The notes: generated by a model from the letters alone, not told the origin. A stretch of DNA of 64,000 nt from Neglectibacter sp. X58 (GCF_009936035.1 NZ_QWEO01000008.1:49791-113790); one strand, 5' to 3'. Positions 43,828-53,126 are shown, counted from the first letter of the stretch. Program-made: numbers and translations.

Positions 43828-45576
43828 TCATGTTTTGGCGAACTGGCTGTTATAAAGCTCCGCATAGAACCCGCCCTTTTGCAGCAGCTCCTGGTGGCTG
43901 CCCTGCTCTACAATGTGCCCGTCCCGCATCACCAGGATTACATCCGCGTCCCGGATGGTGGAAAGCCGATGGGCTACAATAAAGCTGGTGCGGCCCTGCA
44001 TCATCTTCTGGAAAGCCCGCTGGATACGGCTTTCTGTGCGGGTGTCAATGGAGGAGGTGGCCTCGTCTAAAATCAGCATGGGGGGCAGGGAGAGCATCAC
44101 CCGGGCAATGCACAGAAGCTGCTTCTGGCCCTGGCTCAGATTTTCCGCCCCTTCGCCAATGGTGGTGTCATAGCCCTTCGGCAGGCGCTTGATAAAGCTG
44201 TGGGCATGGGCGGCTTTGGCTGCCTCCACAATTTCCTCCCTGGCTGCGTCAGGCTTTCCATAGCTGATGTTTTCCGCAATAGTGCCCCGCTTCAGCCAGG
44301 TTTCCTGCAGCACCATGCCATAGTTTTTCCGCAGGCTCTTCCTGGTTAAAAGGCGGATGTCCTCCCCGTCTACGGAGATAGCCCCGCTGTCCACGTCGTA
44401 AAAGCGCATGAGCAGGTTGATGATGGTGGTTTTGCCGCAGCCGGTAGGGCCTACCAGGGCCACCCGCTGGCCCGGCTTCACCTGGAGGCTGAAATTTTCA
44501 ATCAAGGGCTGGCCCCGGCGGTAGGAGAAACTGACATTTTCCGCCTGCACCCGACCGTCCGGATCCACCAGCGTGCGGGCGTTTACCGGATCAGGCTGCT
44601 GGGGCTTCTCCTCTATCAGGGCGAACACCCGGCCCGCGCAGGCCAGGGCATTTTGCAACTCTGTCACCACGCCGGAAATCTCGTTAAAGGGCTTGGTATA
44701 CTGGTTGGCATAGCTTAAAAAGCAGGAAAGCATACCCACTGTAAGGCCCCCGCCGATGACGGACAAGGCCCCGGCCACCCCCACACCGGTGTACACCAGG
44801 GAGTTGACAAACCGGGTGGAGGGGTTTGTGATGGAGGAGAAGAAGATGGCCCGCAGAGAGCAGCCCTGCAGCCGGGCATTGATCTCGTCAAACCGTTTTT
44901 GGGCTTTTTCCTCCTGCCCAAAGGCCTGCACCACCCGCTGCCCCTCTATCATCTCTTCAATGAAGCCGGTCTGTTCCCCCCGCACCAGGGACTGCTGGTG
45001 GAACATGGTATAGGTGCGCTTGGCGATAAAAGCCGCCACCAGGAGGGACACCGGGGTGATAAGCACCACCACCAGGGTGATGGCCACATTTACGCTGAGC
45101 ATGAAAAGCAGGGTGCCTAAAATGGTGATAATCCCGGAAAAAAGCTGGGTAAAGCCCATTAAAAGGCCGTCGGCAAACTGATCCACGTCTGCAATCACCC
45201 GGCTGACCACCTCTCCTGTGGGGTGGGCGTCCAGATAGGAAAGGGGCAGGCTTTGCAGCTTGCAGAAGGCTTCGCTGCGGATATCCCGTACCACCCGGTA
45301 GGTGACGTGGTTGTTGCACAGGTTCATCACCCACTGGGCAAACGCCGCAATCCCGATGACAATCCCCGCCTGCAAAAGCAGCCGGAAAATACCGGGAAAA
45401 TCCACCTGCCCCGGGGAAACGATAAGGTCAACCGCCCGCCCGGTAAGGATGGGGATATACAGGGTGCCCGCCACTGTCACAGCAGCCAGCACCAGGGACA
45501 GGGCCACAAACAGCCGGTATTTTTGAATATAGCGCAGCACTTTTTTTAAAGTGCCTTTCTGTGCCTTCTCTTTCAT
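43828..45576 (-). CDS. ABC exporter, half-transporter B (canonical ATPase)
   Basis: 582 residues: six membrane segments (about 20-320) and an ATPase domain. Walker A GPTGCGKT, Walker B MLILDEATSSID with catalytic Glu, H-loop VAHRLS. The signature is LSQGQ instead of LSGGQ. Forms a heterodimer with the product of the next gene upstream; such pairs (LmrCD, BmrCD, TM287/288) export drugs or lipids. ATGA overlap with the partner gene. Last gene of a five-part XRE-controlled locus. Confidence 0.92.
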   Translation of the reverse strand: MKEKAQKGTLKKVLRYIQKYRLFVALSLVLAAVTVAGTLYIPILTGRAVDLIVSPGQVDFPGIFRLLLQAGIVIGIAAFAQWVMNLCNNHVTYRVVRDIRSEAFCKLQSLPLSYLDAHPTGEVVSRVIADVDQFADGLLMGFTQLFSGIITILGTLLFMLSVNVAITLVVVLITPVSLLVAAFIAKRTYTMFHQQSLVRGEQTGFIEEMIEGQRVVQAFGQEEKAQKRFDEINARLQGCSLRAIFFSSITNPSTRFVNSLVYTGVGVAGALSVIGGGLTVGMLSCFLSYANQYTKPFNEISGVVTELQNALACAGRVFALIEEKPQQPDPVNARTLVDPDGRVQAENVSFSYRRGQPLIENFSLQVKPGQRVALVGPTGCGKTTIINLLMRFYDVDSGAISVDGEDIRLLTRKSLRKNYGMVLQETWLKRGTIAENISYGKPDAAREEIVEAAKAAHAHSFIKRLPKGYDTTIGEGAENLSQGQKQLLCIARVMLSLPPMLILDEATSSIDTRTESRIQRAFQKMMQGRTSFIVAHRLSTIRDADVILVMRDGHIVEQGSHQELLQKGGFYAELYNSQFAKT

Positions 45577-47312
45577 GCGCCCTCTCCTCCTTTCTCCATC
45601 TGGGACTCGCAGATTTCCCTATACACCCCGCAGCTTTCCAGCAGCTCTTCATGGGAGCCTATCCCCACAGCGCAGCCGTCGTCCAGCACAATGATTTTAT
45701 CCGCGTGCCGGATGGAAGAGGCCCGCTGGGACACAATGAACACGGTCTGCCCATAAGGAAGGTTTTTAATGGCAGAGCGCAGCCTTGCGTCTGTGGCAAA
45801 GTCCAGGGCGCTGGCGCTGTCGTCCAGTATCAAAAGCCTGGGCCTGCGGGCTAAAGCCCTGGCAATGGTAAGCCGCTGGCGCTGGCCCCCGGAGAAGTTG
45901 CGGCCTCCCTGGGCCACAGGCTCGTCTAAGCCCTTGGGCTTTTTCTCCACAAACTCCTTGGCCTGGGCCGTTTCCAGGGCCTGCCACAGCTCCTCGTCAG
46001 AGGCGTCCCCGCCGCCCCACTGCAGGTTTTCCCGGATGGTGCCCGAGAAAAGCTGGGCGCGCTGGGGCACTGTGCCGATTTCCCCCCGCAGCTTCTGGAG
46101 GGGCCAGTCCCCGGCGGGCACGCCGCCAATAAGCACCTGGCCCAGGGTGCAGTCATAAAACCGGGGGATAAGGTTTACAAGGGAGGTTTTGCCGCAGCCG
46201 GTGCCGCCGATAATGCCCACTGTCTCCCCGGGCTTTACAGAAAAGCTGATGTGGGAGAGGGATTCGGCCCCGGCCCCTTCATAGGCAAGGCACACGTCCC
46301 GGAACTCCACAGAAAGGCCCTGGCCCTCCCCGGTTCCCGCCTTTGCCGCCCCGGGCTTTTCCGAAAGGCTGGGGGCGATGTCCATCACATCCGCCACCCG
46401 GCCCGCGCAGGCCAGGGCCTTGGTGATGTTGATGATAAGGTTCGCAAGCTTGACAAGCTCTACCAGAATCTGGCCCATGTAGTTTAAGAGGGCTACCACC
46501 TGCCCCTGGGTGATGGCGCCTGCCTCCACCCGTAGGCCCCCGGCCCACACCAGCGCCAGGGTGGCCAGATTGATGAGGATATAGGTCACCGGGTTCATCA
46601 GGCCGGAAACCCGCCCCACAAACACCTGCAGGCGGGTGAGGGCCTGGTTTTCCTCCTGGAAGGCGGCGGTTTCCGTTTCCTCCCGGCCAAAGGCCCGCAC
46701 CACCCGCACGCCGGTAAGGTTTTCCCGGGTTTTGCCCAGCACCCGGTCAAGCCCTGCCTGCACCTGCTTATACCGGGGCATAGTCCACAGCATCACCCCA
46801 AACACCACAGCCGCCAGCAGGGGGATTGCCACAGCGAAAATGAGGGCTGCCCGCCAGTCGATGGTAAAGGCCATCACCATAGCCCCAAACACCACAAAAG
46901 GCGAGCGCAGCAGCAGCCTTAAGGCCAGATTCATGCCGTTTTGCACCTGGTTTAAATCGCTTGTCATGCGGGTGATAAGGGTGGCGGCGCCCTCCCTGTC
47001 CAGCTCCCGGAACCCCAGGCGCTGGATGTGCCCGAAAAGCGCCCCGCGCACCTTTGCGGCAAAGCCCACAGAGGCCTTTGCCGCAAAATACTGGGCGGTG
47101 ATGGAACAGACAAGCCCCACCAGCCCCAAGCCTACCAGCACCAGGCACATCTGTATCACATATCCCTGGCTCCGGCTCTTAATGCCCGTGTCAATCACCG
47201 CCGCCATTACCAGGGGCACCAGCAGCTCGAAGCTTGCCTCCAAAAGTTTAAAAAGCGGGCCAAGCACGCACTCCTTTTTATATTCCGTCAGGTAACCCAG
47301 CAGGCGTTTCAC
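45573..47312 (-). CDS. ABC exporter, half-transporter A (degenerate ATPase)
   Basis: 579 residues with six membrane segments and an ATPase domain. Walker A GGTGCGKT and signature FSGGQRQR are good, but Walker B reads LLILDDSASALD: the catalytic Glu is replaced by Asp. This loss, with the altered signature of the partner, gives the composite degenerate site typical of heterodimeric exporters. Its start overlaps the stop of the nucleotidyltransferase gene by 4 nt. Confidence 0.92.
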   Translation of the reverse strand: MKRLLGYLTEYKKECVLGPLFKLLEASFELLVPLVMAAVIDTGIKSRSQGYVIQMCLVLVGLGLVGLVCSITAQYFAAKASVGFAAKVRGALFGHIQRLGFRELDREGAATLITRMTSDLNQVQNGMNLALRLLLRSPFVVFGAMVMAFTIDWRAALIFAVAIPLLAAVVFGVMLWTMPRYKQVQAGLDRVLGKTRENLTGVRVVRAFGREETETAAFQEENQALTRLQVFVGRVSGLMNPVTYILINLATLALVWAGGLRVEAGAITQGQVVALLNYMGQILVELVKLANLIINITKALACAGRVADVMDIAPSLSEKPGAAKAGTGEGQGLSVEFRDVCLAYEGAGAESLSHISFSVKPGETVGIIGGTGCGKTSLVNLIPRFYDCTLGQVLIGGVPAGDWPLQKLRGEIGTVPQRAQLFSGTIRENLQWGGGDASDEELWQALETAQAKEFVEKKPKGLDEPVAQGGRNFSGGQRQRLTIARALARRPRLLILDDSASALDFATDARLRSAIKNLPYGQTVFIVSQRASSIRHADKIIVLDDGCAVGIGSHEELLESCGVYREICESQMEKGGEGA

Positions 47313-47791
47313 AACGCTACCTCTCCCTTCACATATTGTTCTATCTCCTCCGCCCGGGCCGTGCGCCCCATAGTGCGGTATGCTTCCGCCTCATACCGCA
47401 GGGAAAGCACAGGCAGGCGCATACCTTCAAAATCCACATACCGGGTGAGCGCGCCCAGGCCTGGCGCCTCCTGCCACCTGCCGTCCAGCAGGCGCTTTTC
47501 AATGTCCCCCATGATTTCCACCTCGGCCCCCCCGATTTGGAACCGCCCAAAATGGGAGCGCATCTTCTCCGTACCCCAGAAACGCACAGGCTCTGTAATA
47601 TATTCTTTAAGAAGAGCCCCCAGCTTATACGCGCTGGCTTCATCAGTCTGGATGTCAATGTCGTGGGCCTGCACATCCATGCCCTGCAAGGCAAAGGAGG
47701 TGCTGCCCGTCAAGGCCCATACAAGGCCCGGCTCCTTTGCCGCCAGCCGGGAGATAGTTTGCAGGGCTGCTATGTGGGCAGGGGTCAGCAT
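47309..47791 (-). CDS. Nucleotidyltransferase-fold protein
   Basis: 160 residues. The segment GSTSFALQGM ... HDIDIQT is the Pol-beta type nucleotidyltransferase core (GS and D-x-D), as in antibiotic nucleotidyltransferases and AbiEii/MNT-like proteins. EVEIMGD supplies a possible third acidic residue. Translationally coupled to the exporter genes. It may modify a compound that the exporter pumps out, but that is inference from context. Confidence 0.75.
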   Translation of the reverse strand: MLTPAHIAALQTISRLAAKEPGLVWALTGSTSFALQGMDVQAHDIDIQTDEASAYKLGALLKEYITEPVRFWGTEKMRSHFGRFQIGGAEVEIMGDIEKRLLDGRWQEAPGLGALTRYVDFEGMRLPVLSLRYEAEAYRTMGRTARAEEIEQYVKGEVAL

Positions 47792-47795
47792 ATTT

Positions 47796-48155
47796 TCATT
47801 CTCCTTCTAATACGTCATTTTCTTCAGTTTGTTCCCGGCGTACAATCTCTTCTCCCAGCCGCTTCCGGAAATTGTGGAAGAAGCCTTCCGGCCCCAGCCT
47901 TTCCCCCATCATTTCCAGCGCGTCCGCGTCTATGTGGTTCACAGCCTGTTCCATGTCCCTGTTCATAAAGGCGTTGTAATAGGCCAGAGGGATAAAATAC
48001 TCCAGGGAATCTTCTTCCAGCATAAGCATAAGCCGGAGATACTCTTCTCCACTGTATGGATCATTCAGGTTGAGCAGGAATTTTTTTTCCACCGGATGTT
48101 CCGCCAGCCAGTGCATCACCTTTATAAATTCCTGCCTGCTTGCTGTTTTGTCCAT
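47796..48155 (-). CDS. Unknown small acidic protein, first gene of the exporter operon
   Basis: 119 residues, helical, no signal peptide; not recognised. Starts DKTASRQEFIKVMHWLAEHP; Tyr/Phe-rich middle (YFIPLAYYNAFMNRD). It is first in the operon, directly under a promoter with an operator, and 4 nt before the nucleotidyltransferase. Function unknown. Confidence 0.7.
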   Translation of the reverse strand: MDKTASRQEFIKVMHWLAEHPVEKKFLLNLNDPYSGEEYLRLMLMLEEDSLEYFIPLAYYNAFMNRDMEQAVNHIDADALEMMGERLGPEGFFHNFRKRLGEEIVRREQTEENDVLEGE

Positions 48156-48181
48156 TTTTCATTCCTCCAAAAAATTATTAC

Positions 48182-48249
48182 TGTACTGGATAGTACACAG
48201 TATATCAGATACAATAAATATAATCAAGATAAGTGTACCGGATAATACA
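48182..48249. promoter_or_regulatory. Divergent promoters with two identical-type operators
   Basis: Operator 1 TGTACTGGATAGTACA (48182-48197, perfect palindrome arms) and operator 2 TGTACCGGATAATACA (48234-48249), 52 bp apart. Minus promoter: TTGATT (48227-48222), 17 bp, TATACT (48204-48199), for the exporter operon. Plus -10: TATAAT (48219-48224) for the XRE gene. Each operator lies on or near one transcription start. Confidence 0.75.
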
Positions 48250-48268
48250 CGATTTGGAGGGAGCCACA

Positions 48269-48508
48269 ATAAAAAAGCTAATACAGGACGTTAAACTTGG
48301 CAAAAACATCCAGAATATCCGCATCCAAAAAAGCATGTCACAAGCTGATGTGGTTGTCAAATTGCAGTTACTGGGGAGTCACCTGTCTTTAGGCCATTAT
48401 GCCCATATCGAGCAAGACCGCAATAACATCAACATATCCGATCTCATTTATTTGCAGCGGATATTTGAAGTGGATTTCAGTGAATTCTTCAAGGATTTAA
48501 TTCCATAA
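48269..48508 (+). CDS. XRE family regulator of the exporter operon
   Basis: About 79 residues from the preferred start. Helix-turn-helix LGKNIQNIRIQKSMSQADVV ... YAHIEQDRNNINISDLIYLQ, then FEVDFSEFF, a compact Cro/CI-like domain. GGAGGG at 48256-48262 is placed 8 nt before an ATA codon at 48269; there is no ATG/GTG/TTG at a fitting distance, and a GTG at 48233 lies inside operator 2. The start is therefore uncertain. Likely represses both divergent promoters through the paired operators. Confidence 0.75.
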   Translation: MKKLIQDVKLGKNIQNIRIQKSMSQADVVVKLQLLGSHLSLGHYAHIEQDRNNINISDLIYLQRIFEVDFSEFFKDLIP

Positions 48509-48537
48509 AAACTTGGTTTTTGGATCAAACCTTTTTA

Positions 48538-48577
48538 CAAAAAGGATCGCTGTGTGCCAGTGGCACACGTCCAGCGA
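48538..48577 (-). terminator. Terminator of the PcrA/UvrD gene
   Basis: Hairpin with outer arms 48547-48552/48572-48577 and inner arms 48552-48558/48562-48568, followed by CCTTTTTG on the minus strand. Confidence 0.65.
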
Positions 48578-48628
48578 CCGACCGAGCCGGCAGGCGAGAA
48601 GTGGGGTGTGGGACAGAGTCCCCGCAGC

Positions 48629-51010
48629 CTACCCCTTAGAGAGCCTTGCAAAGTTTGCAAACAGCTTCTTGGTGCCCACCTTGTCAAAGGCGATTTCCAG
48701 CAGGGTGTCGTTTGCCATAGGCGTGGCGGTGAGGACAAGCCCTTGGCCGAAGGTTTTGTGGGAAACCGTATCCCCGGGCTTATAGGTGCCGGGAGCGGCA
48801 GGCTTCACCTGGGGGCGGTATTGGGGCATCTGGGGCTTTTTGCGGCCTTCCCCCATCCCGGGCAGGGTGGGGCTTTGGGGCCGGGGCTGGATAAAGGTGC
48901 GGGAGCGGCTGTGCTCCAAAAGCGCCTCCGGAATTTCCCCGGCAAAGCGGGAAAGGCGGTTGTGGTTGGTGGAGCCGAACAGCATCCGGGACTCCGCATG
49001 GTACAGGGACAGCTCCTCCTTGGCCCGGGTGATAGCCACATAGGCAAGCCGGCGCTCCTCCTCCACCTGGGTGGGATCGAACAGCACAGCATTTCCGGGG
49101 AAGACCCCCTCCTCCCAGCCGGGCAGGAACACCACCGGGAATTCCAGGCCCTTGGCGGAGTGGATAGTCATAAGCACCACAGAATCGTTTTCTTCATCGT
49201 AATTGTCGATGTCCGTAAACAGGGACACCTCCTCCAGGAAGCCGGAAAGGCTTGCTTCCTCCCCGTTTTCCTCCTCATAGCGGCGGATCATGGAGGAAAG
49301 CTCCTGCACGTTTTCCCAGCGGCCCTCGGCCTTTTCCGGCTCGTCCGCCTTTAAAAATTCCTGATAGCCAATGGCCTCCACCAGCTCTCCGTACAGCTCG
49401 CTGGGGGCCATGCCCTCCTCGTTTTTCTCTATAAAGCTGTCCATCTGCTGGATAAAGGGCGCAAGCCTGTTTGCCGCCGCCCGGGAAATGGCCGGGTATT
49501 CCGCCGCCCGGGAGAGCACCTGATACAGGCTTTCCCCCACCTGCTGGCCTATCTCCGCGGCCGTAGCCACGGTCTTATCCCCCACGCCGCGCTTAGGGAC
49601 ATTTATAATGCGCTGGAGGCGGATTTCGTCCTCCGGGTTATTTATCACGCTTAAATAGGCTATCATGTCCCGCACTTCCTTGCGGTCAAAGAACCTGTGC
49701 CCGCCGATAATCCGGTGGGGGATGCCCTGCTTTGCAAACATCCGCTCGAAGGAAAGGGACTGGGAATTCATGCGGTACAAAACAGCGTAATCAGAAAATT
49801 TCCGGCCCTTTGCCACCCCTTCCAGAATGGCCCGGGCAATGCAGTCTGCCTCGTCCTGCTCGTTTTCCGCTGTGTGGAGCCGCAGCTTCTCCCCGGCCCC
49901 GGCGGCTGTCCACAGGGTTTTCCCCTTGCGCTCCAGGTTGTTTTCGATGACCGCGTTGGCGGCGTCCAGTATGTTCTGGGTGGAGCGGTAGTTCTGCTCC
50001 AGCCGCACCACCTTAGCCCCGGGGTTGTCCTGCTCGAAATTCAAAATGTTCTCAATGGTGGCCCCCCGGAACTTGTAGATGCTCTGGTCGTCGTCGCCCA
50101 CCACGCACAGGTTCCCGCTTTTTTTCGCCAGGAGGTTCACAAATTCATATTGTGCGTGGTTGGTGTCCTGATATTCGTCCACCATAATGTACTGGAACTT
50201 ATCCTGGTAATATTCCAGCACCTCCGGCGCTTTTTCAAAGAGCCGCACCGCGTTTACCAGCAGATCGTCAAAGTCCATGGCGTCCGCGTCCTCCAGCCGC
50301 CGCTGGTACAAGGTGTAGCACCGGGAAACCTGCTGGAGCCGGTAGTCCTTTTCCGCAGTCATCTCATATTCCCTGGGGGAGACAAGCTGCTCCTTGGCCC
50401 GGGAAATCTCCGCCAGCACCGCCCTGTGGGAAAGGGCCTTTTCCGCAATGTTCAACTGGCGCATCACGTCCTTCATCAGGCGGCGGCTGTCGTCTGTATC
50501 ATAAATGGTGAAATGGGAGGTGTAGCCCAGCCTGTCCCCGTCCCGGCGGAGTATCCTGGCACAGCTTGCGTGGAAGGTGGAGGCCCAGATATCGTTGCCT
50601 GGCTCTCCCAGCATAGCGCACAGCCGCTCCTTTAATTCCCCGGCGGCCTTGTTCGTAAAGGTGATAGCCATAATGCGCCAGGGACGGCAGGCGGAAACAG
50701 AGAGCCTGCCCCGCACCTCGCTGGGAAGGGGCTGCCCCTCTTCTATATACCTTTCGCAGGCCTTCAAATCCTCCTCTGCCAGCTCCGGCTGCACAAAGCT
50801 GCTTTCATAAGCTGTGCCATAGCGGATAAGGCTTGCAATGCGGTTTACCAGCACTGTGGTTTTGCCGCTGCCCGCCCCTGCCAGCACCAGCAGAGGGCCT
50901 TTTGCCGTAAAGACAGCCTCCTGCTGGCGGCTGTTCATCCGGGAAAAATCTTTTTCCATCACCCTGCGCCGCAGGGCCAGGATTTCTTCTTTTAATGCTT
51001 GCATACACAT
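48629..51010 (-). CDS. pcrA: UvrD/PcrA-type ATP-dependent DNA helicase
   Basis: 793-residue superfamily 1A 3'-5' helicase for DNA repair and replication restart. Motif I GAGSGKTT, motif II DEYQDTN, motif III GDDDQSIYKFRGA, motif IV QNYRST, motif V TIHSAKGLEFP, motif VI YVAITRAKEEL, and the C-terminal GDTVSHKTFGQGLV RNA-polymerase-binding Tudor-like tail. GAAAGG lies 5 nt before ATG 51010 and 11 nt before ATG 51004; either may be used. The frame is open to 51241 without a ribosome site. Confidence 0.93.
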   Translation of the reverse strand: MCMQALKEEILALRRRVMEKDFSRMNSRQQEAVFTAKGPLLVLAGAGSGKTTVLVNRIASLIRYGTAYESSFVQPELAEEDLKACERYIEEGQPLPSEVRGRLSVSACRPWRIMAITFTNKAAGELKERLCAMLGEPGNDIWASTFHASCARILRRDGDRLGYTSHFTIYDTDDSRRLMKDVMRQLNIAEKALSHRAVLAEISRAKEQLVSPREYEMTAEKDYRLQQVSRCYTLYQRRLEDADAMDFDDLLVNAVRLFEKAPEVLEYYQDKFQYIMVDEYQDTNHAQYEFVNLLAKKSGNLCVVGDDDQSIYKFRGATIENILNFEQDNPGAKVVRLEQNYRSTQNILDAANAVIENNLERKGKTLWTAAGAGEKLRLHTAENEQDEADCIARAILEGVAKGRKFSDYAVLYRMNSQSLSFERMFAKQGIPHRIIGGHRFFDRKEVRDMIAYLSVINNPEDEIRLQRIINVPKRGVGDKTVATAAEIGQQVGESLYQVLSRAAEYPAISRAAANRLAPFIQQMDSFIEKNEEGMAPSELYGELVEAIGYQEFLKADEPEKAEGRWENVQELSSMIRRYEEENGEEASLSGFLEEVSLFTDIDNYDEENDSVVLMTIHSAKGLEFPVVFLPGWEEGVFPGNAVLFDPTQVEEERRLAYVAITRAKEELSLYHAESRMLFGSTNHNRLSRFAGEIPEALLEHSRSRTFIQPRPQSPTLPGMGEGRKKPQMPQYRPQVKPAAPGTYKPGDTVSHKTFGQGLVLTATPMANDTLLEIAFDKVGTKKLFANFARLSKG

Positions 51011-51134
51011 AAAAGCCTTTCTTTTCTCATAAAATCGCTGCGGGATACAGGATACGCGCAAAAAGGCCATAAAAAAGCGGTCCTTTGCGCCCGGCATCCT
51101 TCCGTTTCTGTTTTCACAGCATATCCCGCCCTTT

Positions 51135-51163
51135 ATTGTACATGATTGCGCCCTACAAGGCAA
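51135..51163 (-). promoter_or_regulatory. Promoter of pcrA
   Basis: Minus strand TTGCCT (51163-51158), 17 bp, TACAAT (51140-51135). Confidence 0.6.
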
Positions 51164-51181
51164 GAAAGAGGGAAAGAAAAT

Positions 51182-51210
51182 TTGAAAATCCTGCCGTTTT
51201 CCGCTATAAT
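51182..51210 (+). promoter_or_regulatory. Promoter of the DUF1836 gene
   Basis: TTGAAA (51182-51187), 17 bp, TATAAT (51205-51210). Back to back with the pcrA promoter. Confidence 0.8.
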
Positions 51211-51267
51211 AAGGACATGCGAAGAAATTGTTCCATGGCACAAAGCTGCCGGGAAAGGAGCCATATC

Positions 51268-51828
51268 ATGCAGAACGCCCTGAAAAACGCCGCCGGCTGG
51301 GCAGAGGAGGCGGGCCGCCAGCCCCTGCCGGAATGGGACAGCCTGCCGGGCATCCCTTTATATATGGATCAGGTAGTGCTGTACCTGACAGATTTGCTTG
51401 CCGCGTTCCAGCGGGGGGAAAGCAGCCCCCTACTCACCAGCTCTATGGTCAATAACTATGTAAAAAACGGGGCTGTCCTCCGCCCGGAAAAAAAGAAATA
51501 CGACCGCAGGCAGCTTTCGGCCCTGGCTGTCCTGTGTATGCTCAAGCAGGTGCTGTCTTTGCAGGACATCAAAACCCTCTTTGCCGGGGACGCCTCCCAG
51601 GAGGAACTGTACGGGCTTTTCCGGGAAGCCCACCATGCCGCCATGAAGGAGGCCGGCCGCGAACTGGCACAAAGCATGGGGGAGGGCCGGGATTCCCGAC
51701 ATGAGGCCCTGCGCCTGGCAGCAGAGGCAAACGCCAAACGGGCTGCGGCCCAGCGGATTCTGCTGGAACTGGAAAAGGAAGCTTCCGCCCCAAAAGAGAA
51801 AGCGGGCCTGGAGGAAGGGCGGCAGTAA
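51268..51828 (+). CDS. DUF1836 protein (MerR-like HTH)
   Basis: 186 residues. The DUF1836 domain covers about residues 18-125: LPEWDSLPGIPLYMDQVVLY, then LTSSMVNNYVKNG (winged helix-like), YDRRQLSALAVLCMLK. Distantly MerR-like DNA-binding fold; targets unknown. The C-terminal third is Ala/Glu/Arg-rich and helical. AAAGGAG before the ATG at 51268. Monocistronic. Confidence 0.85.
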   Translation: MQNALKNAAGWAEEAGRQPLPEWDSLPGIPLYMDQVVLYLTDLLAAFQRGESSPLLTSSMVNNYVKNGAVLRPEKKKYDRRQLSALAVLCMLKQVLSLQDIKTLFAGDASQEELYGLFREAHHAAMKEAGRELAQSMGEGRDSRHEALRLAAEANAKRAAAQRILLELEKEASAPKEKAGLEEGRQ

Positions 51829-52111
51829 TATATCCTCTGGAGGAGAATCAGGCGGGAGGACAACTGACGATGGGAACCCTCTAAGAAGCCAGTTTGTGGG
51901 CGGTAGATAAGAACGGTATGCAAATGCCAGACTGCACAACATGACGTGACGCGTGGCTGGTACCATAGGGCTTTGCCCGCATATGAAACACCCCTGGCTT
52001 AGGGGCGGTGACGTAAGAAAACATGAGAAAACCCAGTAAAATCAATGTTTTTTAAGGGCAGCGGAAAGCGGGCGATGTCGGCAAGACACCGCCCGCTTCT
52101 GCGTCCCGGCC
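51829..52111. other. Non-coding, boundary of the second accessory region
   Basis: Contains the left copy of the 23-bp inverted repeat and no credible gene. Confidence 0.5.
52002..52024 (+). repeat. 23-bp inverted repeat, left copy
   Basis: Begins GGGGCGGTGACG and ends GAAAACAT; perfect reverse complement of 59397-59419. Next to a small CCCC/GGGG hairpin. Confidence 0.8.
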
Positions 52112-52148
52112 AACGCCGCAGATTTTGAAAAAGTCTGCGGCGTTTTTT
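52112..52148 (+). terminator. Terminator
   Basis: 11-bp perfect stem (52112-52122 with 52134-52144) followed by T-run. No complete plus-strand gene precedes it. Confidence 0.7.
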
Positions 52149-52203
52149 CATGTCCATACACCGAAAGGAGCGGAGAAAGCCGGGTTTTATAACAAGCTCA
52201 AGC

Positions 52204-52613
52204 GCGGCTCCCTGCGCATTGTCAAGGTAGAAAGCGGGACGGACACCCATCTGGAAGGGGCCACCTTCTGCTTAAAGGACGCGGACGGACAGGTAGTGGC
52301 AGACGGTAAAACAGACAAAAACGGCGAGCTGCTTTTTGAGGATTTGCCCTGGGGCACCTACAGCCTCCATGAAGTTTTCGCCCCGGAAGGCCACTCCCTG
52401 GATACCTCCCGCATTGAGGTGGAAATTTACGGCAAAGAGGTTGTGGAAATCACAGTGGAGAACGACAAGCTCATCCCGGAAGAACCTACCACCAGCATCC
52501 CCAAGACCGGCGATACCCGCACGAACCCCTGGCTCGTGGGCCTTGCCATGGCGGGTATGCTGGCAGGCGTGGGCGGTTTAGTCTCCTATCTCATTAAAAA
52601 ACGCAGAAAGTAA
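52204..52613 (+). pseudogene. Cna-B/SpaA-type surface protein, C-terminal fragment with sortase signal
   Basis: About 135 residues. A SpaA/Cna-B domain (GSLRIVKVESGTDTHLEGAT to EITVEND) is followed by the sortase-like motif IPKTG, a membrane segment (LVGLAMAGMLAGVGGLVSYL) and a KKRRK tail. The protein would be anchored to the cell wall. No start with a ribosome site exists upstream; the N-terminal domains are gone. Such proteins are encoded in Tn1549-like conjugative transposons. Confidence 0.8.
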
Positions 52614-52628
52614 AAAGGAGAAAACAAT

Positions 52629-53126
52629 ATGCATAAAAGGAAACTGGCCTCTGCCCTTTTGGCAGAGGCTTTGCTTTTTACCAGTGCCATCCCGGCCAGC
52701 GCCGCGAAAGCTACAGGCACGCCCACACCCCACCAGGTTTTCTACAGGGAAGAAGCGGGCCAGACCTTCGCAGGCAAAATTGGCATGGAAAAGGATGTTA
52801 CAGAAGTGGAGGCGGGGCAACCCGCCTTTTCCCTTTCCGTCCAGGACGGGGCGGTTTTGTTTGATTCCCTCTACACCAGCACCCAGCAGGCTATCAGGGT
52901 CACCTGTGACGGGGAAAGCGTCAGCCAGGAGGTAAACCTGGCAGTCTATGACACGCTGGACGTTGCCCCAGCCAAGGGTAGCGCCGTCCTAGCCGTAAAG
53001 GATGCCCGTACCTTGAAGCCCGTCCCTGGCGCAAGGTATACGTTGTACTGCGGCGGGCGTATTGTAAAACCCAGCGTGGAAAGCAACGCAAAATCAATTC
53101 CACACGTCTGCCACCGCCGTATTTGA
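52629..53126 (+). pseudogene. Secreted Cna-B-type protein, N-terminal fragment
   Basis: Signal peptide (KRKLASALLAEALLFTSAIPASA) then an unrecognised domain and the beginning of a Cna-B-like repeat (VLAVKDARTLKPVPGARYTL). After GGRIVK near 53095 the sequence becomes antisense to a histidine kinase fragment and stops at 53126. AAAAGGAG lies before the ATG. Truncated by a junction. Confidence 0.7.

Noticed and set aside
51430..51966. Minus-strand frames opposite the DUF1836 gene
   Set aside because: Antisense shadows of a well-supported gene.
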